NCBI GenBank assembly: GCA_954871525.1
Contig: OX940861.1
Location: 35,415,201-35,479,200, forward strand
DNA from: Parietaria judaica
Lineage: Eukaryota; Streptophyta; Magnoliopsida; Rosales; Urticaceae
DNA: 64,000 nucleotides
Direction: 5' to 3'
Shown here: piece after piece, positions 11,832 through 23,859 of the stretch
How the letters are laid out: every line of letters begins with the position of its first letter
Position numbering within the stretch: position 1 is the stretch's first letter
Position numbers and translations under genes: made by a program
The notes under the pieces: model-generated
Database searches by the model: none
What the model was told of the DNA's origin: nothing
Seen by the model: only the letters and a program-made list of their open reading frames with translations

Positions 11832-13228
11832 AGAAGTTAATCACGATATAAGTACTCAATTTTAGGTCAATTGGGATCACATGGCCTCAAATTCATTTAA
11901 TAGTGACAGTCAACATCCACGTGACATTGCCACATCATTTGATGTCCACGTGACATTTTCACGTGGCATTTTTGATGAGGTGTTTTCGCACACCAACAGT
12001 CACGTGAATTGTGAATGGGATTTCGATTTGATATTGCTGAATATTTGTGGATTCTGGCCTCCGCGTCGTCAATACTTTAGACGATGACAAATAGAAATAA
12101 AGTAAAAGAATAAAGAAGAGTAGAACACCGAGGTTTTTTAGAGAGGTTCGTCCCAATGCGGTAGTTGACTACGTCTTCTGTACGTTTATTGCTTTGAAAA
12201 GATGATCAACCGAAACCACAAGCCAATTTCACGTAGATCGAAAGTAAGCGATGAAAACACTCTGAAAATACAAATCTCACAGACTCTTTTCTCTCAGGAT
12301 GAATGCTTGCGTGCGTATGATGGGGCTGTCTTCTTGCTTTTATAGGCTTCTGGTTTCTGCCCGTTGGAAGTGTACGTTGGTGGTGGCTTCGAGTTCGGAG
12401 CTTGGCTTGCTATCGAGCTGACGCGTAGGCCACGTTCTGAGAGATTTGCGTAGTGGTGGACTTTGACTTGTCGTCGTGGGATTTGAATTTGGATCGTGGC
12501 GATCTTCCTGGTCGGGCTTCGGAGGTTTGAATTGAGGTGGTTGACTTGGTCTGCTCGTGCTCGGATATTTCGTATGCTCTGCTCGGATCCATTTGTGATA
12601 ATCTCTGTCTGGGGTGAGCTTTGGGTTCTTTTAGGTCGTTTGGTCTGTTTGATGCTTGGATTTCGACCAAGTGTTGGTCTTTGTCTTGAGCTGAGGTAGG
12701 ATCTTTGAGCTTTGCTCGGGATTTTTCCCTTGGAAAGCTCTGTTCGGACCTCTTTCGGGCATTCTCTGTTTGAGGTGGGTTTCTTGCCTTGTGGGCTTCT
12801 GGTTCCGTTCGGGCTTGAACACAATTAAATTGTTTAATCTCCTGGGCTTTGTTTCTTACAAGTCCGTTCGCATAAATATTCAATTTTATTTATGACTTAG
12901 GCTTTAATTAATAAACTGAACCGTGAATTTAATTAATGACCTTATGGGTCCGATTAAGGAACGAATTTGCACATCAACAATTTTGATATATTATTAAACT
13001 AAAATTAAAACATCCACGTAAATATATTAAAATGCCACGTGCATATAAGGTGATGTGGCAATGTCATGTGGATGTTTGACTGCCATGTGGGATGTTTGAC
13101 TAATAGCCGTCAATTCAACATGGACAAATTAATCCTTTTAGTACTTTTACCGCTATTAAATAGATTTAGGGTCATACCGCCCCAGCTGGCCTAAAGTTGA
13201 GGACTTATACCGCGGTTAACCGTTAATA
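11832..13228. mobile_element. Foldback element 2, split by a solo LTR
   Basis: Two inverted arms flank the solo LTR at 11973-12979. The left arm (about 11832-11967) contains AGTCAACATCCACGTGACAT; the right arm (about 12985-13228) contains its diverged inverse, ATGTCATGTGGATGTTTGAC. The outer ends also match in inverse (GTATAAGT-CTCAA with TTGAGGACTTATAC). Flanks are A-rich. The layout is as in foldback element 1, but the sequences differ. Exact ends are uncertain. Confidence 0.55.
11973..12979 (-). mobile_element. Solo LTR of the Gypsy-C family
   Basis: A 1,007-bp solo LTR on the minus strand, homologous end to end to the 5' LTR of Gypsy-C (42807-43810). It begins TGTTGATGTGCAAATTC and ends in CATCA, and is flanked by a perfect duplication, ATTTT, at 11968-11972 and 12980-12984. 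No internal sequence remains. Long open frames within it (12294-12883) are not genes. Confidence 0.92.
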
Positions 13229-13409
13229 AAAAAAAAATTCTCTCTTTGTCCCTCGTCAATTATAACAAAATATTTTAAAATATAATAATAAAATATATTT
13301 TTTATAATTTTATTTATCGAAATCATTCTCTCTATTTTTTTTCGAAGTATTTTTCTTCTCACCCTTTTATTTAATGTTTTCTTCCACCAAGCTTTTCAAA
13401 ATTCAAAAC

Positions 13410-13891
13410 CAAGGTTCAAAATGTCGTTTTTGCCGATAAATCGGTTGCCGTTTTTGAGGATTTTCGATCGATTTTCGAGGATTATCGATGGAAAACTAAT
13501 AAAACTGTAGCTTATCGTTACCGACAGTTATCGAGGAATATCGGTGGATTATCGACACTTATCTAGGATTATCGATGAAAAACCACTAAAATAGTTTTAA
13601 ACAAATATTTATTAAGATTGCATATGTAAATAAAATATAATCTCACTCTCACATGTGTAAATACTCAAATAAAATCATGTCATACTCAAATAAAATCATG
13701 TCATACTAAAATAGATTTTTTGCATTGAATGTACTTTTGCCGAAAATTGTTGAAAAGTGTAATTTTTTTTTTTTTGAAAAGTACCTAATTTTATGTTATT
13801 TTTCCACTGTTTTTTACGGATAATCGATTGGCATGGAATATTTGCCAATGACTACCGGCAAGACGAATAATCGAGGAAAATTCGAACCTTG
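13410..13891 (+). mobile_element. hAT-type MITE (CAAGGTTC group, copy 1)
   Basis: A 482-bp element with ends CAAGGTTC and GAACCTTG, matching in inverted orientation the element at 57194-57658. Its 8-bp flanks (13402-13409 and 13892-13899) agree at six positions (TCAAAA core), consistent with an aged duplication. The interior is rich in repeated ATCGA/TCGAT words. No coding sequence. Confidence 0.8.
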
Positions 13892-15665
13892 GTCAAAATC
13901 ACCAAGGTTTGATTTGATCAGTGCATACATAGACATAATAAAGCAATACATTACCTTGTGACGTATTTGGAGAATAGCGGCTTAAAAATATCGGAATCAA
14001 AAGTTTGGAGTGAAAATATTGTCTATTTTTACGGCTAATGTTACAACAACGTTGAATTAAGTCAATATTATTTATTTAATAAGTTGGAAAAAATGAATTT
14101 TACGGGATTATTGGTTTATGGATTATAGAGGATATTATAATGTTAATAATTATTACTATTAGTGCTTTTATGTTATGGATTGTTATAAATTTTATATGTT
14201 GTAAAAGTTTCTAAAATGGTTTAATTGATAAAATTTATTCAATACTTTGAGGTAAATTGCAATATACTTTTTTTTTTGGGTAAAAAAAGTGCTACCATTT
14301 TTAAATTTAAATAAAAAAAATATTTTTTTGGGATTAAAATGGTAAGATAAATATATTTATAAGTTAAAGTAATGATATGTAAGAATTATTTTTTGGTTTT
14401 AAATCGATAAGATATATTTTTTTAAAGTCAGGTTTAATGAAATACAAAGAAAAAGTTATATAAATTATAGTAAAAAATATAAAATGATGAAATTATCTTA
14501 AAATTTTATTATAAATACAATTCGTATATATTTTCATTTACTTTTACATTTATTTTAAGAAAGACCCAACACACATAAATCATAACAGTGGATCATTAAT
14601 TTATATATATATTCTTTCAAACGGACAATTCTTACTCATAATTTTTAATAGAAAGACTGTAAAGCCAATAACTTTATTTTTAAATTAATGAATTTATCTC
14701 AAGCTGAATTATTCGTATCAGAATAAAAAGAAACTATATATAAGAGATTAGGCCTTATTACTTAATTCTCCATGCTTGGTCTATGAATATTCAACAACCT
14801 ATATAATATAAGCGAGCAAAAGTCCAATACCAAATGCTATGCTTCATTCGTAACATAAAGATGTATATATAATAATTGTATTTCTTCTTCTTTTTTCAAA
14901 TAATGATGAGAAATGCCGTCATAAAAGATCGAATGGACTGAAAAGTTTCCGTTCATTAATCAAGTAAAATAACTCGTTGATTTAAAAAAAAATAGGTCAC
15001 ATAAGTCATTATTCAATAAATTACGTACATGTTTTGGACTCTGAATGAAAGCAACACTTCTTTTTACACACTGATTGCTTTTCAAATTGCCTACTTCGTA
15101 CTTCATTTTCTCTCTCTCATGAATTTACTTTGAGTGTTTTATGCAAATGCTCCCCAACCTTAGTGAATAGTATGCATTTGCCCACTAAATACAAAAAATT
15201 GGCGGAAATAGTTGCTTCCTAAGGGCAACTCCAAAATAAACCCCCATTTTTTTTTCACTCCATTTTATTCTACATGCCACCCAAAAATATACATAGGTAA
15301 AATAAAATCAAGAATCGAGATACGATATTCAAATAACGTATTTAATTAGCGAAATACATGAGAGAACTATGCAAGGTATTAACTTATTCAACTAAAAATT
15401 ACAAACTTATACAAGTTACACCATGGTGTTTTATGAGAGTTCGATGAGAGAATTCGTAATTAGAAAAAAAAAATCCACTTCAAGACGAGTTCCAACTGGT
15501 CGTCGAATGTCAGAGGATGCTACGATCGCTTCTTCAATCGGATATAATCCTTGATCCTTCCATTTTTCACCATCAGTCGTCAATTTTCAATCATAATATT
15601 CGAAAAATATCGACAAATAAATTTTGTATCCTTACAACAACGTCCTACTAAATACTCACTCCGAA

Positions 15666-15668
<3 letters not shown>

Positions 15669-15703
<35 letters not shown>
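15669..15703. repeat. (AT)n microsatellite
   Basis: An uninterrupted AT dinucleotide run of about 35 bp. Confidence 0.9.
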
Positions 15704-15707
<4 letters not shown>

Positions 15708-16217
15708 GATTTTTTAGGCATAGAATCTGAACCATCAATAAAATATGAAAAGATAAGAACGGAATATCCAAATCCAAGTCGACTTATCTTCAATCATAAA
15801 TGATGCTTTGAATATCTTTAGTACTTAATTGATAATGAAGAATTGAACACATAAGTCAAATGATCGTCAATGATATCATGCACGTAACTATAGCATGAAT
15901 AAGCATCTGTTAATTAGAACTAAACGATATTTGACGAAAAAAAAAAAAAGTGGCTACATCCTCCAAACTTGGAGTTCAAATACTATTCACCCCGGTTTTC
16001 AAATTTCGGGGCAAATGCTCACTGTTCAGTAAGTTCAAGGACCATTTGCATAAAAGACAATTACTTGTCCATATTTATACTTCATCTGATCTTGATACAA
16101 AACTTATAATTCGATTATAAATTTGTTTTGGTTGAGCTTGGTGTATTTATACCAAAAGTAAGCATCTACCAATTTTCTTTTTTGTTAGATGGTATGATAA
16201 CTACAAAAAGAACAAAA

Positions 16218-16219
<2 letters not shown>

Positions 16220-16276
<57 letters not shown>
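16220..16276. repeat. (AT)n microsatellite with GTAT interruptions
   Basis: Two AT runs separated and followed by GTATGTAT units. Confidence 0.88.
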
Positions 16277-16289
<13 letters not shown>

Positions 16290-17608
16290 AGAATAAAGAG
16301 CATCAGATTCGCAATTTTCATACCGGACCTTGTAGAAAAACAGATAAATTTTTGCCAAAGAAAGATAGCAAAAATCGATTTTGAGGAGAATCGGCCAACA
16401 AATTAGAGAAATTGATATTATGATAATTTTTTAGTTACCATAAAATATTAGCCTCCACAAAAACATTAATAAACAGAAATTAAGATTAGTAGCTCTAAAT
16501 GGCTTTGGTTTCTTGAATTGTAGTTTTCTCAAATCAAAATAAACTTTGTGATTGACCGTCCGTTAATACGAAATTTCTACTTACCAAAAAAGAAAAGAAA
16601 AAATACTCTAAAAAAATTTAAAAGAACAAGTAATTTTTTTTTTTTTTTTGAGTTGTAGAGACTTTAGTGATGAGTGGACACTTGAAAGTCCATTTAGCAC
16701 TACGTATAAACTTAGGACTATTTTTTTTTTTTTTAAGGGTAGTACTTTCGAATCTTTGGCAAAAGTTAAAGGTTCAATATTACTTTCCCATAGTTTTATC
16801 TTTTGGATGTGCAAGTGTATCGCCAACTTTTCAAGGTGATTATATACACATGCCAAGGAGGAAACTTGGAAAGATACACTAACAAGGTTCTAGATTTTCC
16901 GCTAGAAACACACGAAGAAATTACACCCCATAGCGATCACATTTCTCAAAAGGTTTGTCATTCTAGGCTACATGGAAGGAATGTCGTTGCTATAAAAACA
17001 TACAGAGACGACATTGTCGTTTATATTGAGACGTCTGCTAATTTTTTTTTTGACATATATAGACTACTTTGTCTTCTGTAAAAATAACAAGAATTTAAAG
17101 TTCCTAAACTTAGGAGGCTTGAAATGTCTACTAATTTTCTGATAGCATCGTCGGATTCAATTTCATCAAAGATATTAGTAAATGGCGAGACTGAGTAAGT
17201 CACCGCTGATAGTTGAAGTGATTTATCAATCACGTCAACATATGTCTTATACCTTAATTTATGAGGAAAATCGAAGCGTTTGTTATTTCACCAAAGCCGA
17301 GGTGTGCATATCACCGGCTTCGGATTCTTCGAAATTAGGTTTTGGGCTAGATTCTTTATGGGCCTACTATATGACCTTGGCCCAAATTTATTCTGGGATT
17401 TGAAAAATTCTTATTTATGTATGCTCATATATTAATTTCTATATATTTTTTATGTTGAGTGTAAACCTTAATCTACGTAGAAACACTACTGAGACTCGAT
17501 GTAGAGCAGTCATCGACCTGAGCGAGGGTATTTTAGACTTTTCACATAGGTTATTTTACCCTAAGTTATTTTTCGCTTATATATGACTTGCAGCCGTCAT
17601 TCAGTGCA

Positions 17609-17655
17609 TTTTTTTGTTTTTTGTTTTTTGTTTTTTGTTTTTTGTTTTTTTTTTG
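17609..17655. repeat. (TTTTTTG)n minisatellite
   Basis: About six head-to-tail copies of a T6-7/G unit. Confidence 0.85.
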
Positions 17656-17811
17656 TGTAGCATAGAGAGAAGATCAAAATTTACGTACTACTATAGTTCG
17701 GCTGTCACTTTTATATATGGGGATTTACATCAAAATTCCTAACATTCTACTGTATCAATAGACCTTACATGATTTCTAAAGCGAATAGGACATATGAAAT
17801 TATCAATTTTC

Positions 17812-18500
17812 TTGAGGACCGATACGAAACGATATTTAAAATCAAGTGATGACAGTAGTAGCAAGAATCAATAGGAAAATTGCGAACATAATTTTAAGAA
17901 AGAAAAAAAAAAGCTCAATGTATATTAATAATTCATTGCCCTCTCGTCTGTATATTCTACAACCAAACTAAAGAGGAGACAAAATTCAAGAATATAGAGT
18001 TAAACGACTTAACTTTTTCTAAACCCTAGAGGAGGGACCGACTTGTTCGGCGGAGACACCGTTGTTGTCCTCGCCGGAGATTTCGTCGAGCGACTTGCCA
18101 ACGTGAAAAGCAAGGCGGAGAGGTCGATCACTCCCAGCAGTATCAGAGCGTTCTTGATTCCGGTGGTTTCCATGGCTTCCCAGAGAAAAATAATATCGAA
18201 CTCTCACTCACTGTGTCGCAAAAGTTTCTTACGTCGTCTTCTCTATCGCAAAGTATATAATATTTATAGGGTTCGAGGAAGTTAGAATCTGAATGGATAT
18301 GATACGGAATATCTTTGTGCAGTTACACGCTTCGCCGATTGTTATACCATCAATATAGCCCTTTCGATTGTGATATTATATTATTTCTAAATAAAATAAA
18401 AGATAGTGATATTATATTTATACGAATCATGCAATTTGAATACGAAATATTTGATATTGGGCTTTCTTTTGCCATTTGTTTCAGAAAAATAGATTTTTTT
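17812..18500 (-). repeat. Tandem segmental duplicate of the PHT1 locus (deleted copy)
   Basis: This segment is colinear with 19660-21985. It shares the 3' flank (GATACGAAACGAT, ATCAATAGGAAA), the last codons of PHT1, the 5' untranslated region and the upstream promoter area, ending in the ATTGGGCTTTCT block. About 1.4 kb of coding sequence has been lost between the C-terminal codons and the start region. Confidence 0.82.
18019..18173 (-). pseudogene. PHT1 phosphate transporter relic, internally deleted
   Basis: The remaining frame starts at an ATG (18173) and reads GIKNALILLGVIDL, matching [14 protein letters not shown] at residues 494-507 of the intact PHT1 neighbour. A second, smaller deletion (about 17 bp, removing the LVPESQ region) shifts the frame. 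The other frame resumes as GKSLDEISGED and ends SSRV, matching [11 protein letters not shown] and SLRV. All transport helices except part of the last are gone, so it cannot transport phosphate. The upstream leader is still closely similar to that of the intact gene, so it could in principle be transcribed. Confidence 0.85.
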
Positions 18501-18875
18501 ATTTAACTGTATAATAAAAATATAAATAATTTGGATATATATATATATAACCGTATAAAAATGAATTGATTTTAAGTAGATAGTAAATAAAAATAATTTG
18601 GATATAAATATATTTAAAATATATATTTATATCTAGTAATTGGTAGTAAATTACCACTAGAAGGTATATCAATTTTACTCTTAAAACGACCTAGACCCTA
18701 TTATTCGGTTTTGTAAAATTAAAATATCGAGAGCATCCTCTTTTAGATCCAAAACCGTTGATACTAAAAATCATGTTTAGGACCGAAATTTGATCTTAGA
18801 TTCGGTTTGGGACCCAGTTGGATGCTTTATTTATAGTAAAAAAATATATTTTAACAAACTTTATATTCGTCAATA

Positions 18876-19066
18876 CAGAGCCGACCCTGATTATAGGCGA
18901 GGAAAGCGGGCGCCTCGGGCCCATAAATTTTAAGGGCCCCAATTTTTAATATACTAATTGTATACTTAATTAAATATATAGACAAATTATTTTATAAATA
19001 CTTTAAAGGCTCCAAAAATTTAACCAAGGGCCCTGATTTAAAATGACAAACTCAAGGCTGGCCCCG
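18876..19066. mobile_element. hAT-type MITE (CAGGGCCGGCCCTGA group, copy 2)
   Basis: A 191-bp element with ends CAGAGCCGACCCTGA and (complement) CGGGGCCAGCCTTGA. It has a perfect 8-bp duplication, CGTCAATA, at 18868-18875 and 19067-19074. It is related at its ends to the element at 9100-9935. Confidence 0.88.
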
Positions 19067-19074
19067 CGTCAATA

Positions 19075-19908
19075 GCAGACGGTTTTCGTTTTCTGTTAAA
19101 AATATTGCACAATAAGACATTTATTGCTATCTCTAAGAGTCGACAAGTGATGGCTCGATACTTTAGAGAAAATCGAGAAAGCACAAAGCTGTTTCTCTAT
19201 TCGTGAAGGAAGACAAAGTACATTATATATACAATATAATTGAATTGAGTTATGTCCTAGGTTAAATTTGTCTTCTTACTATATAGTTCATAATAAAAAA
19301 TAAAAAAATAATTATCAAATAAAGTTCGTACAAATGAGTATTTAGTACTAATTCTTAATGTTGAAACCAAATACTGAAGACCAATGCCTTTTAAATGAAC
19401 CGAAGACTTTGTTTATGAGCCCGAACTCTATTATTTAATCTTTGAGTGTTCGGTTCGGTCCCTTGATTTAATTTTCTGGTTATTTTGTACACTCCTAATA
19501 ACCGGTATGTTCTGTATTTCTTCAACAATTAGTTAAGGTAAATCGATCAATCCTGAGAAACAATAGCAAGTCCAACGCTAAAAAGAGATAATTACTGGTA
19601 TGTTTTGTGAAGCTTACAAAGACATGGTTAAAGAAGATGAGTATTATTATATTAAATTTTCTTTTGAGGACAGATATGAAACGATACTAAAAATCAAGTG
19701 ATATTAATAATTGTCAGTAACAAGAATCAATAGGAAATTGAGAAATTATGTTTTAACAAACAAAATAAAAAATCAATATATATTAATAATTGTCGTCTGT
19801 GTATTAAAGCTCTACAATCAAAATAAAAAGGAAACAAAGTGACAAATTATTAAATTAAACAAAATTCAAGAATAGAAAGTTAAACGACTAACTAGTAACT
19901 AACTTTCC
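19075..19908. other. Intergenic DNA 3' of PHT1
   Basis: No gene. The block at 19501-19665 is repeated at 37821-37983, next to the aminotransferase. The block from 19660 is the 3' flank of PHT1 that is duplicated at 17812. Confidence 0.6.
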
Positions 19909-21549
19909 TTAAACCCTAAGAGAGGGTTCATCTTGTTTGGCAGAGACACCGTGGTCGCCCTCGCCGGCCATTTCCTCGAGTGATTTGCCTTGCGACTCCG
20001 GCACCAGAAACGTGAAAACCAAGCCGAAGAGGTTGATCACTCCCAGCACTATCAGAGAGTTCTTGATTCCGATCCCGGCCGGGTATCCTGCGTCGGTTTT
20101 CGCCGGGTTCTGGCTCTGCGCAGCGTACAAGAAACCGAAAGCCCCTATGATTGCCCCGGCCTTCCCTGCTGCTGCTGATATCCCGTGGCAAGTGGAGCGG
20201 AACCTGGCCGGGAATATCTCCGCCGGGACGATGAATGTGGTGGCGTTGGGGCCGAAGTTGGCGAAGAAGAAGGTCAGGCCGTACATGACCACGAAGCCGA
20301 CGTGGTTGCCCGGAGTGGTCCAGTGGTTGTATGGGATGGCGAGAGCGAACATGAAGAGCGTCATGAAGAGGAAACCCACGGCCTGGATGGCGAATCGCCC
20401 GATTCTGTCTATGAAAGCTACCGTGAACCAGTAGCCCGGCACTGTCCCGCAGAGTGCAATCAGCGACTGCGCGCGCGCTATTTTGAAGAGCTCGTCCAGC
20501 GCGCTCATGGAATTCGCCGCCGGCAGCCACCCCACGGCACTGAAGATGTCCTTTTGGAAGAGATTCTGGCTGTAGTACGCCACGTCCACAAAGAACCACG
20601 CCCCGGCTGTTCCCAGCAAGTGCAGGCCGTGACGCTGGAGAAATCCTCGAGAGAACAGGCCGAAGGCGGACGGAGACGGAGCCTGGTTGTTTTCGTCGGG
20701 AGCAGAAGTCTCGATGTCGACTTTAAGGACACTGGACATATCTTGGCAGGCCTTTTTCTGGTCCTTGGCGATCAGCGCCATGTAACGGGGCGTCTCGGGA
20801 AGCTGCATCCGCCAGTAGTAGGTAAGCAAGGCCGGGAGGGCGCCGAGCATGAGGATGATCCTCCAGACGTAGTCGGCCTCGGGAACACAAGAGGCGACTG
20901 CGTCGACGGCATAGGCGGGCGCAGGAAAGGCTGTGCGGAAAATGTGGGAGAGAAGGATAGCAACGCCTCCACCAGCAAGAATGCCGAAGCCCTGCATGGC
21001 GAAGACGGCGGCGATGAAGGCGCCACGCGTGGCCTTGGCAGAGTACTCGGCCATGATGGTTGCAGAGAGCGGGTAGTCTCCGCCGATGCCGAAGCCGAGC
21101 CAGAAGCGGAAGAAGCAGAGCGTGGCCATGACGGCCTTGGGAGAGGCGCCGAAGGAGAGGCCGGAGCCGATGGAGCTGGCGACCATGAGGACGAGGGTGA
21201 GGCCGTAGACGCGCTTGCGGCCGAGCCTGTCGCCGAGCCAGCCGAAGAAGAGCTGGCCGCAGAGGGTGCCGCAGAGGGCGACGCCGTTGACGGCCGCGGC
21301 CACGTTGGGCGGGAGGGTGCCGGGCTTGGCGGCGGCGGGAAGTTGGTAGTAGATTCGGCCGAGAAGCTTGGTGACGAGGGAGATGCAGAAGAGGTCATAG
21401 GCGTCGGTGAAGAAGCCCATGCCGGTGACGATGACAGCCTTGAACTGATACCACTGCACCTTCGCCGAGTCCATCGCACCGAACAACCCGCCTTCCTTCT
21501 TCATCTCCATGGCTGCCATTACTTCAACAATAGCGACGTTCGAACTCAC
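19909..21549 (-). CDS. PHT1-family high-affinity phosphate transporter
   Basis: A 546-residue, single-exon gene for a plasma-membrane H+/inorganic phosphate symporter of the major facilitator superfamily, the usual size for plant PHT1. It shows the PHT1 signature [13 protein letters not shown] (residues 157-169), the loop motif GDRLGRKR (106-113), [10 protein letters not shown] (43-52), LPETPRY (250-256) and the C-terminal [12 protein letters not shown]. Residues that bind phosphate in the fungal homologue PiPT have counterparts here: Tyr159, Gln186, Trp318, Asp322, Tyr326 and Asn435. The start could be Met1, or Met11 or later in the same frame; family members usually begin closer to the FxALD-like segment (GAMDSAK), so the first ten residues are uncertain. 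A TATA box lies about 70 bp upstream. GC content is high relative to the flanks. No break is seen. The exact PHT1 paralogue cannot be named. Confidence 0.96.
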   Translation of the reverse strand: MSSNVAIVEVMAAMEMKKEGGLFGAMDSAKVQWYQFKAVIVTGMGFFTDAYDLFCISLVTKLLGRIYYQLPAAAKPGTLPPNVAAAVNGVALCGTLCGQLFFGWLGDRLGRKRVYGLTLVLMVASSIGSGLSFGASPKAVMATLCFFRFWLGFGIGGDYPLSATIMAEYSAKATRGAFIAAVFAMQGFGILAGGGVAILLSHIFRTAFPAPAYAVDAVASCVPEADYVWRIILMLGALPALLTYYWRMQLPETPRYMALIAKDQKKACQDMSSVLKVDIETSAPDENNQAPSPSAFGLFSRGFLQRHGLHLLGTAGAWFFVDVAYYSQNLFQKDIFSAVGWLPAANSMSALDELFKIARAQSLIALCGTVPGYWFTVAFIDRIGRFAIQAVGFLFMTLFMFALAIPYNHWTTPGNHVGFVVMYGLTFFFANFGPNATTFIVPAEIFPARFRSTCHGISAAAGKAGAIIGAFGFLYAAQSQNPAKTDAGYPAGIGIKNSLIVLGVINLFGLVFTFLVPESQGKSLEEMAGEGDHGVSAKQDEPSLRV

Positions 21550-21616
21550 TCACCACTGTGTCTCAGAATTTTGGTACGTCGTCTTCTTCTCTATCTCTCG
21601 CTCGCAAAGTAGTTAA

Positions 21617-21624
21617 TATATATA
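21617..21624 (-). promoter_or_regulatory. Probable TATA box of PHT1
   Basis: TATATATA lies about 68-75 bp upstream of the start codon, giving a leader of roughly 35-40 nt. The leader and the area around this site are shared with the deleted copy near 18174-18260. I found no clear PHR1-type GNATATNC element in the nearby upstream DNA by eye. Confidence 0.55.
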
Positions 21625-22289
21625 GAGAGCCGGTTTGAGGAAATTAGAATCCGAATAGAATTAGGGTTATAATTTATGGGATTGGTTGGATAACGAAATA
21701 TCTTGTGCAGATGCACGCTTCACCGATTGTTATGCATCTACAGTTCTATATACCCCTTTCGATTTCGATACTGAATAATAAAAGATAGTGATATTATATT
21801 ATATTTAAAAAAAATGATAATGATATTATATTTAAAAAAAAAAAAGATAGTGATATTATATTTTTTTTAAGTAAAAAGATGAAAGATAATGGAGATATAT
21901 TTATACGAATCATCATGCAATTTGAATACGAAAAATATATTATTGGGCTTTCTCGTGCCATATTTTTAGAAAAATAGATTATTATTTTTTTTATAGAAAA
22001 TCCACCAAATGCCCAAAAAACACCTAAAGTTTATGAGAATTGCCCATGCTTTCAAACAATTCATTTATACCCATTAATAATCTTTTTTGGACCATATTAA
22101 CCTTAATATTAATTATATTTATTAATTTTCGTAATTATAATTATTTATAATATATTTCAATTTCGAAATTAAATTATCCTATAATTATGATTGACAACTT
22201 CCCCTATTAATTACGTTTTCATTTAATTTTGTTACTTTTTCCCAAATTCATTTCATTAATATCTTATTCTCTCTCATAATATTAGTCGT

Positions 22290-22690
22290 CCTTCATATTC
22301 AACTCTCATTTTCTCTCTCTCGCGCCGTAGTCTTCTCTCCGCTCACAGTCGCAGCCTCCATCGCCGTCTCTTTCTTCCGTCGCGTCATCGCCACCGTCGG
22401 CGCCGTCTCCTTCTCCCGTCTCCTTCCTCCGTTGCGCCGTCTTCTCTCTGTCTCGTTCGCCGTTGGCGGCTGCGGAGAAGGCGCTTTAAGGAAGGATTGT
22501 ACAGATCTGGACACGTCCGTCGTCCGACTCGCTGTGTCGCACCCCGTCCTATTATTCTGTCGCGTTGGCGCCTCCGTCGCGAAGGTTCTCCACCGCGAAG
22601 ATCGTTCACCCAAAAACTGGTTTGCCCTAAAGCGTGTTCGCCAATCTCTCTCGGTCGTCAATTCTTGCCATCTCTGGTCGTGAATCCAAC
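22290..22690. other. GC-rich insert inside the Mutator-like element
   Basis: A block rich in CGCCGTC/CTTC words stands out from the AT-rich surroundings. Open frames exist on both strands (for example 22432-22683 plus and 22299-22703 minus) but neither shows a known domain. It looks like captured 5' gene sequence. The source gene is unknown. Confidence 0.4.
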
Positions 22691-23066
22691 CTAGTAATGG
22701 CACTTTTAGTTGTTATTTGGTTAGTGTTAAGAACATTGAATTTGAATTTCTTTGTGTTACGTGTTGAATACGTAAATGGAATTACATATTCGGGTCTTTA
22801 ATATTCGTAATTAAATTTACATATTTTTTTGGTAATTTAATTTATAGTTTGAAATTTGTTTATATATATACAAGATTCGTATATTAATTTACATTATGAA
22901 ATTGGTTTATACATATACATGATTCGTATATTAATATACCAACGGTTCCTGTACAAAATATTCGTATATACATATAAAAGATTTGTAATTTAATTTACAG
23001 TTTCAAATTGGTATATTTAAATACGAAAACCAAGTTTTGTATGGTGGTTTACTATTAAGTATTTGT

Positions 23067-23430
23067 AACTACAATTACAATTATATGATAATTCGTATTA
23101 CATGCAATTTTGTAACATCATATACCATTTTAAAACATGATTACACTTTTGTGAATATATTCGAGTCTAACAACAATTACAATTATATGATAATTCGTAT
23201 TTACATGCAATTTTGTAATATCGTATACCATTTTAAAACATGATTACACTTTTGTGAATATGTTCGAGTCTAGCAATTTGGTATATACATAAACAATTAT
23301 TATGATATGTTACAATTAGCACAAACAAGTCCAGCATATACTATTGGTATATAAAAATACCAAAACATTCAATAGAAATTTGTAACATCATATAACAGTT
23401 TAAAACATGATTACAGTTTTGTGAATATAT
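23067..23430. repeat. AT-rich tandem repeat, about 115-bp unit
   Basis: The phrase ACCATTTTAAAACATGATT, followed by a TTTTGTGAATAT block and GAGTCTA, recurs at about 23120, 23230 and (more diverged) 23395. The first two units are nearly identical. Confidence 0.7.
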
Positions 23431-23859
23431 TTGAGTCTAACAAATTGGTATATACATATACAATTATGATGATATGTTACTATTAGCACAAACAATTCCC
23501 CATCTTCTATTGGTATATTAATATACCACTACGTTCAGAGAAATAAAAATGGCGGAAAATAATGCAGAGAAATATTTTGAAATTTGGTTTTTGAAATACT
23601 GATTAGTAGGGGATTAAAATTCGAATTTAATGGACCAAACAATAAAAATATGATTGTTTACAAACGTTAAAATAGGGAAGAATAATTCGACTAAAATTTT
23701 TTTCATCATAAAAATTGGAAAGATTTATTTTAATTTATTTAGTTTGCTACATTTAAGGAAAAAAATTAGTTTTTAAATTTTAATTAAAAAAAACAAAATC
23801 AAGATTAATGTGAGTTAATTGGAAGGGCATATTAGTCCATATTTAAATTTGTTGGTAGT

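Larger units (their letters stand above)
13900..17811. other. Long AT-rich intergenic region, no gene seen
   Basis: Both strands lack a convincing gene. The region holds homopolymer runs, dinucleotide tracts at 15669-15703 and 16220-16276, and a TTTTTTG repeat at 17609-17655. Small frames at 16128-17403 lie over simple repeats or have no recognisable motif. No tRNA cloverleaf was noticed. Confidence 0.55.

Noticed and set aside
12294..12883. Two open frames of 157-176 codons on the minus strand
   Set aside because: They lie wholly inside the solo LTR (11973-12979) and recur, disrupted, in both Gypsy-C LTRs. They have no domain and look like the charged, repetitive composition of LTR sequence.
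16128..16406. 92-codon plus-strand frame
   Set aside because: About a fifth of it is Ile-Tyr repeats translated from an AT microsatellite.
20772..21479. 235-codon minus-strand open frame overlapping PHT1
   Set aside because: It is in another frame of the same GC-rich gene and is almost all Ser, Pro, Ala and Arg, an artefact of codon bias.
20185..21612. 475-codon plus-strand open frame opposite PHT1
   Set aside because: It is the complement of the GC-rich PHT1 gene, with a composition dominated by Glu, Gly, Asp and Arg from reversed codons and no domain. The minus-strand gene explains the region fully.
22299..22703. 134-codon minus-strand frame in the GC-rich block
   Set aside because: Arg/Thr/Glu-rich translation of a C/T-heavy sequence with no domain. 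The opposite strand is equally open.
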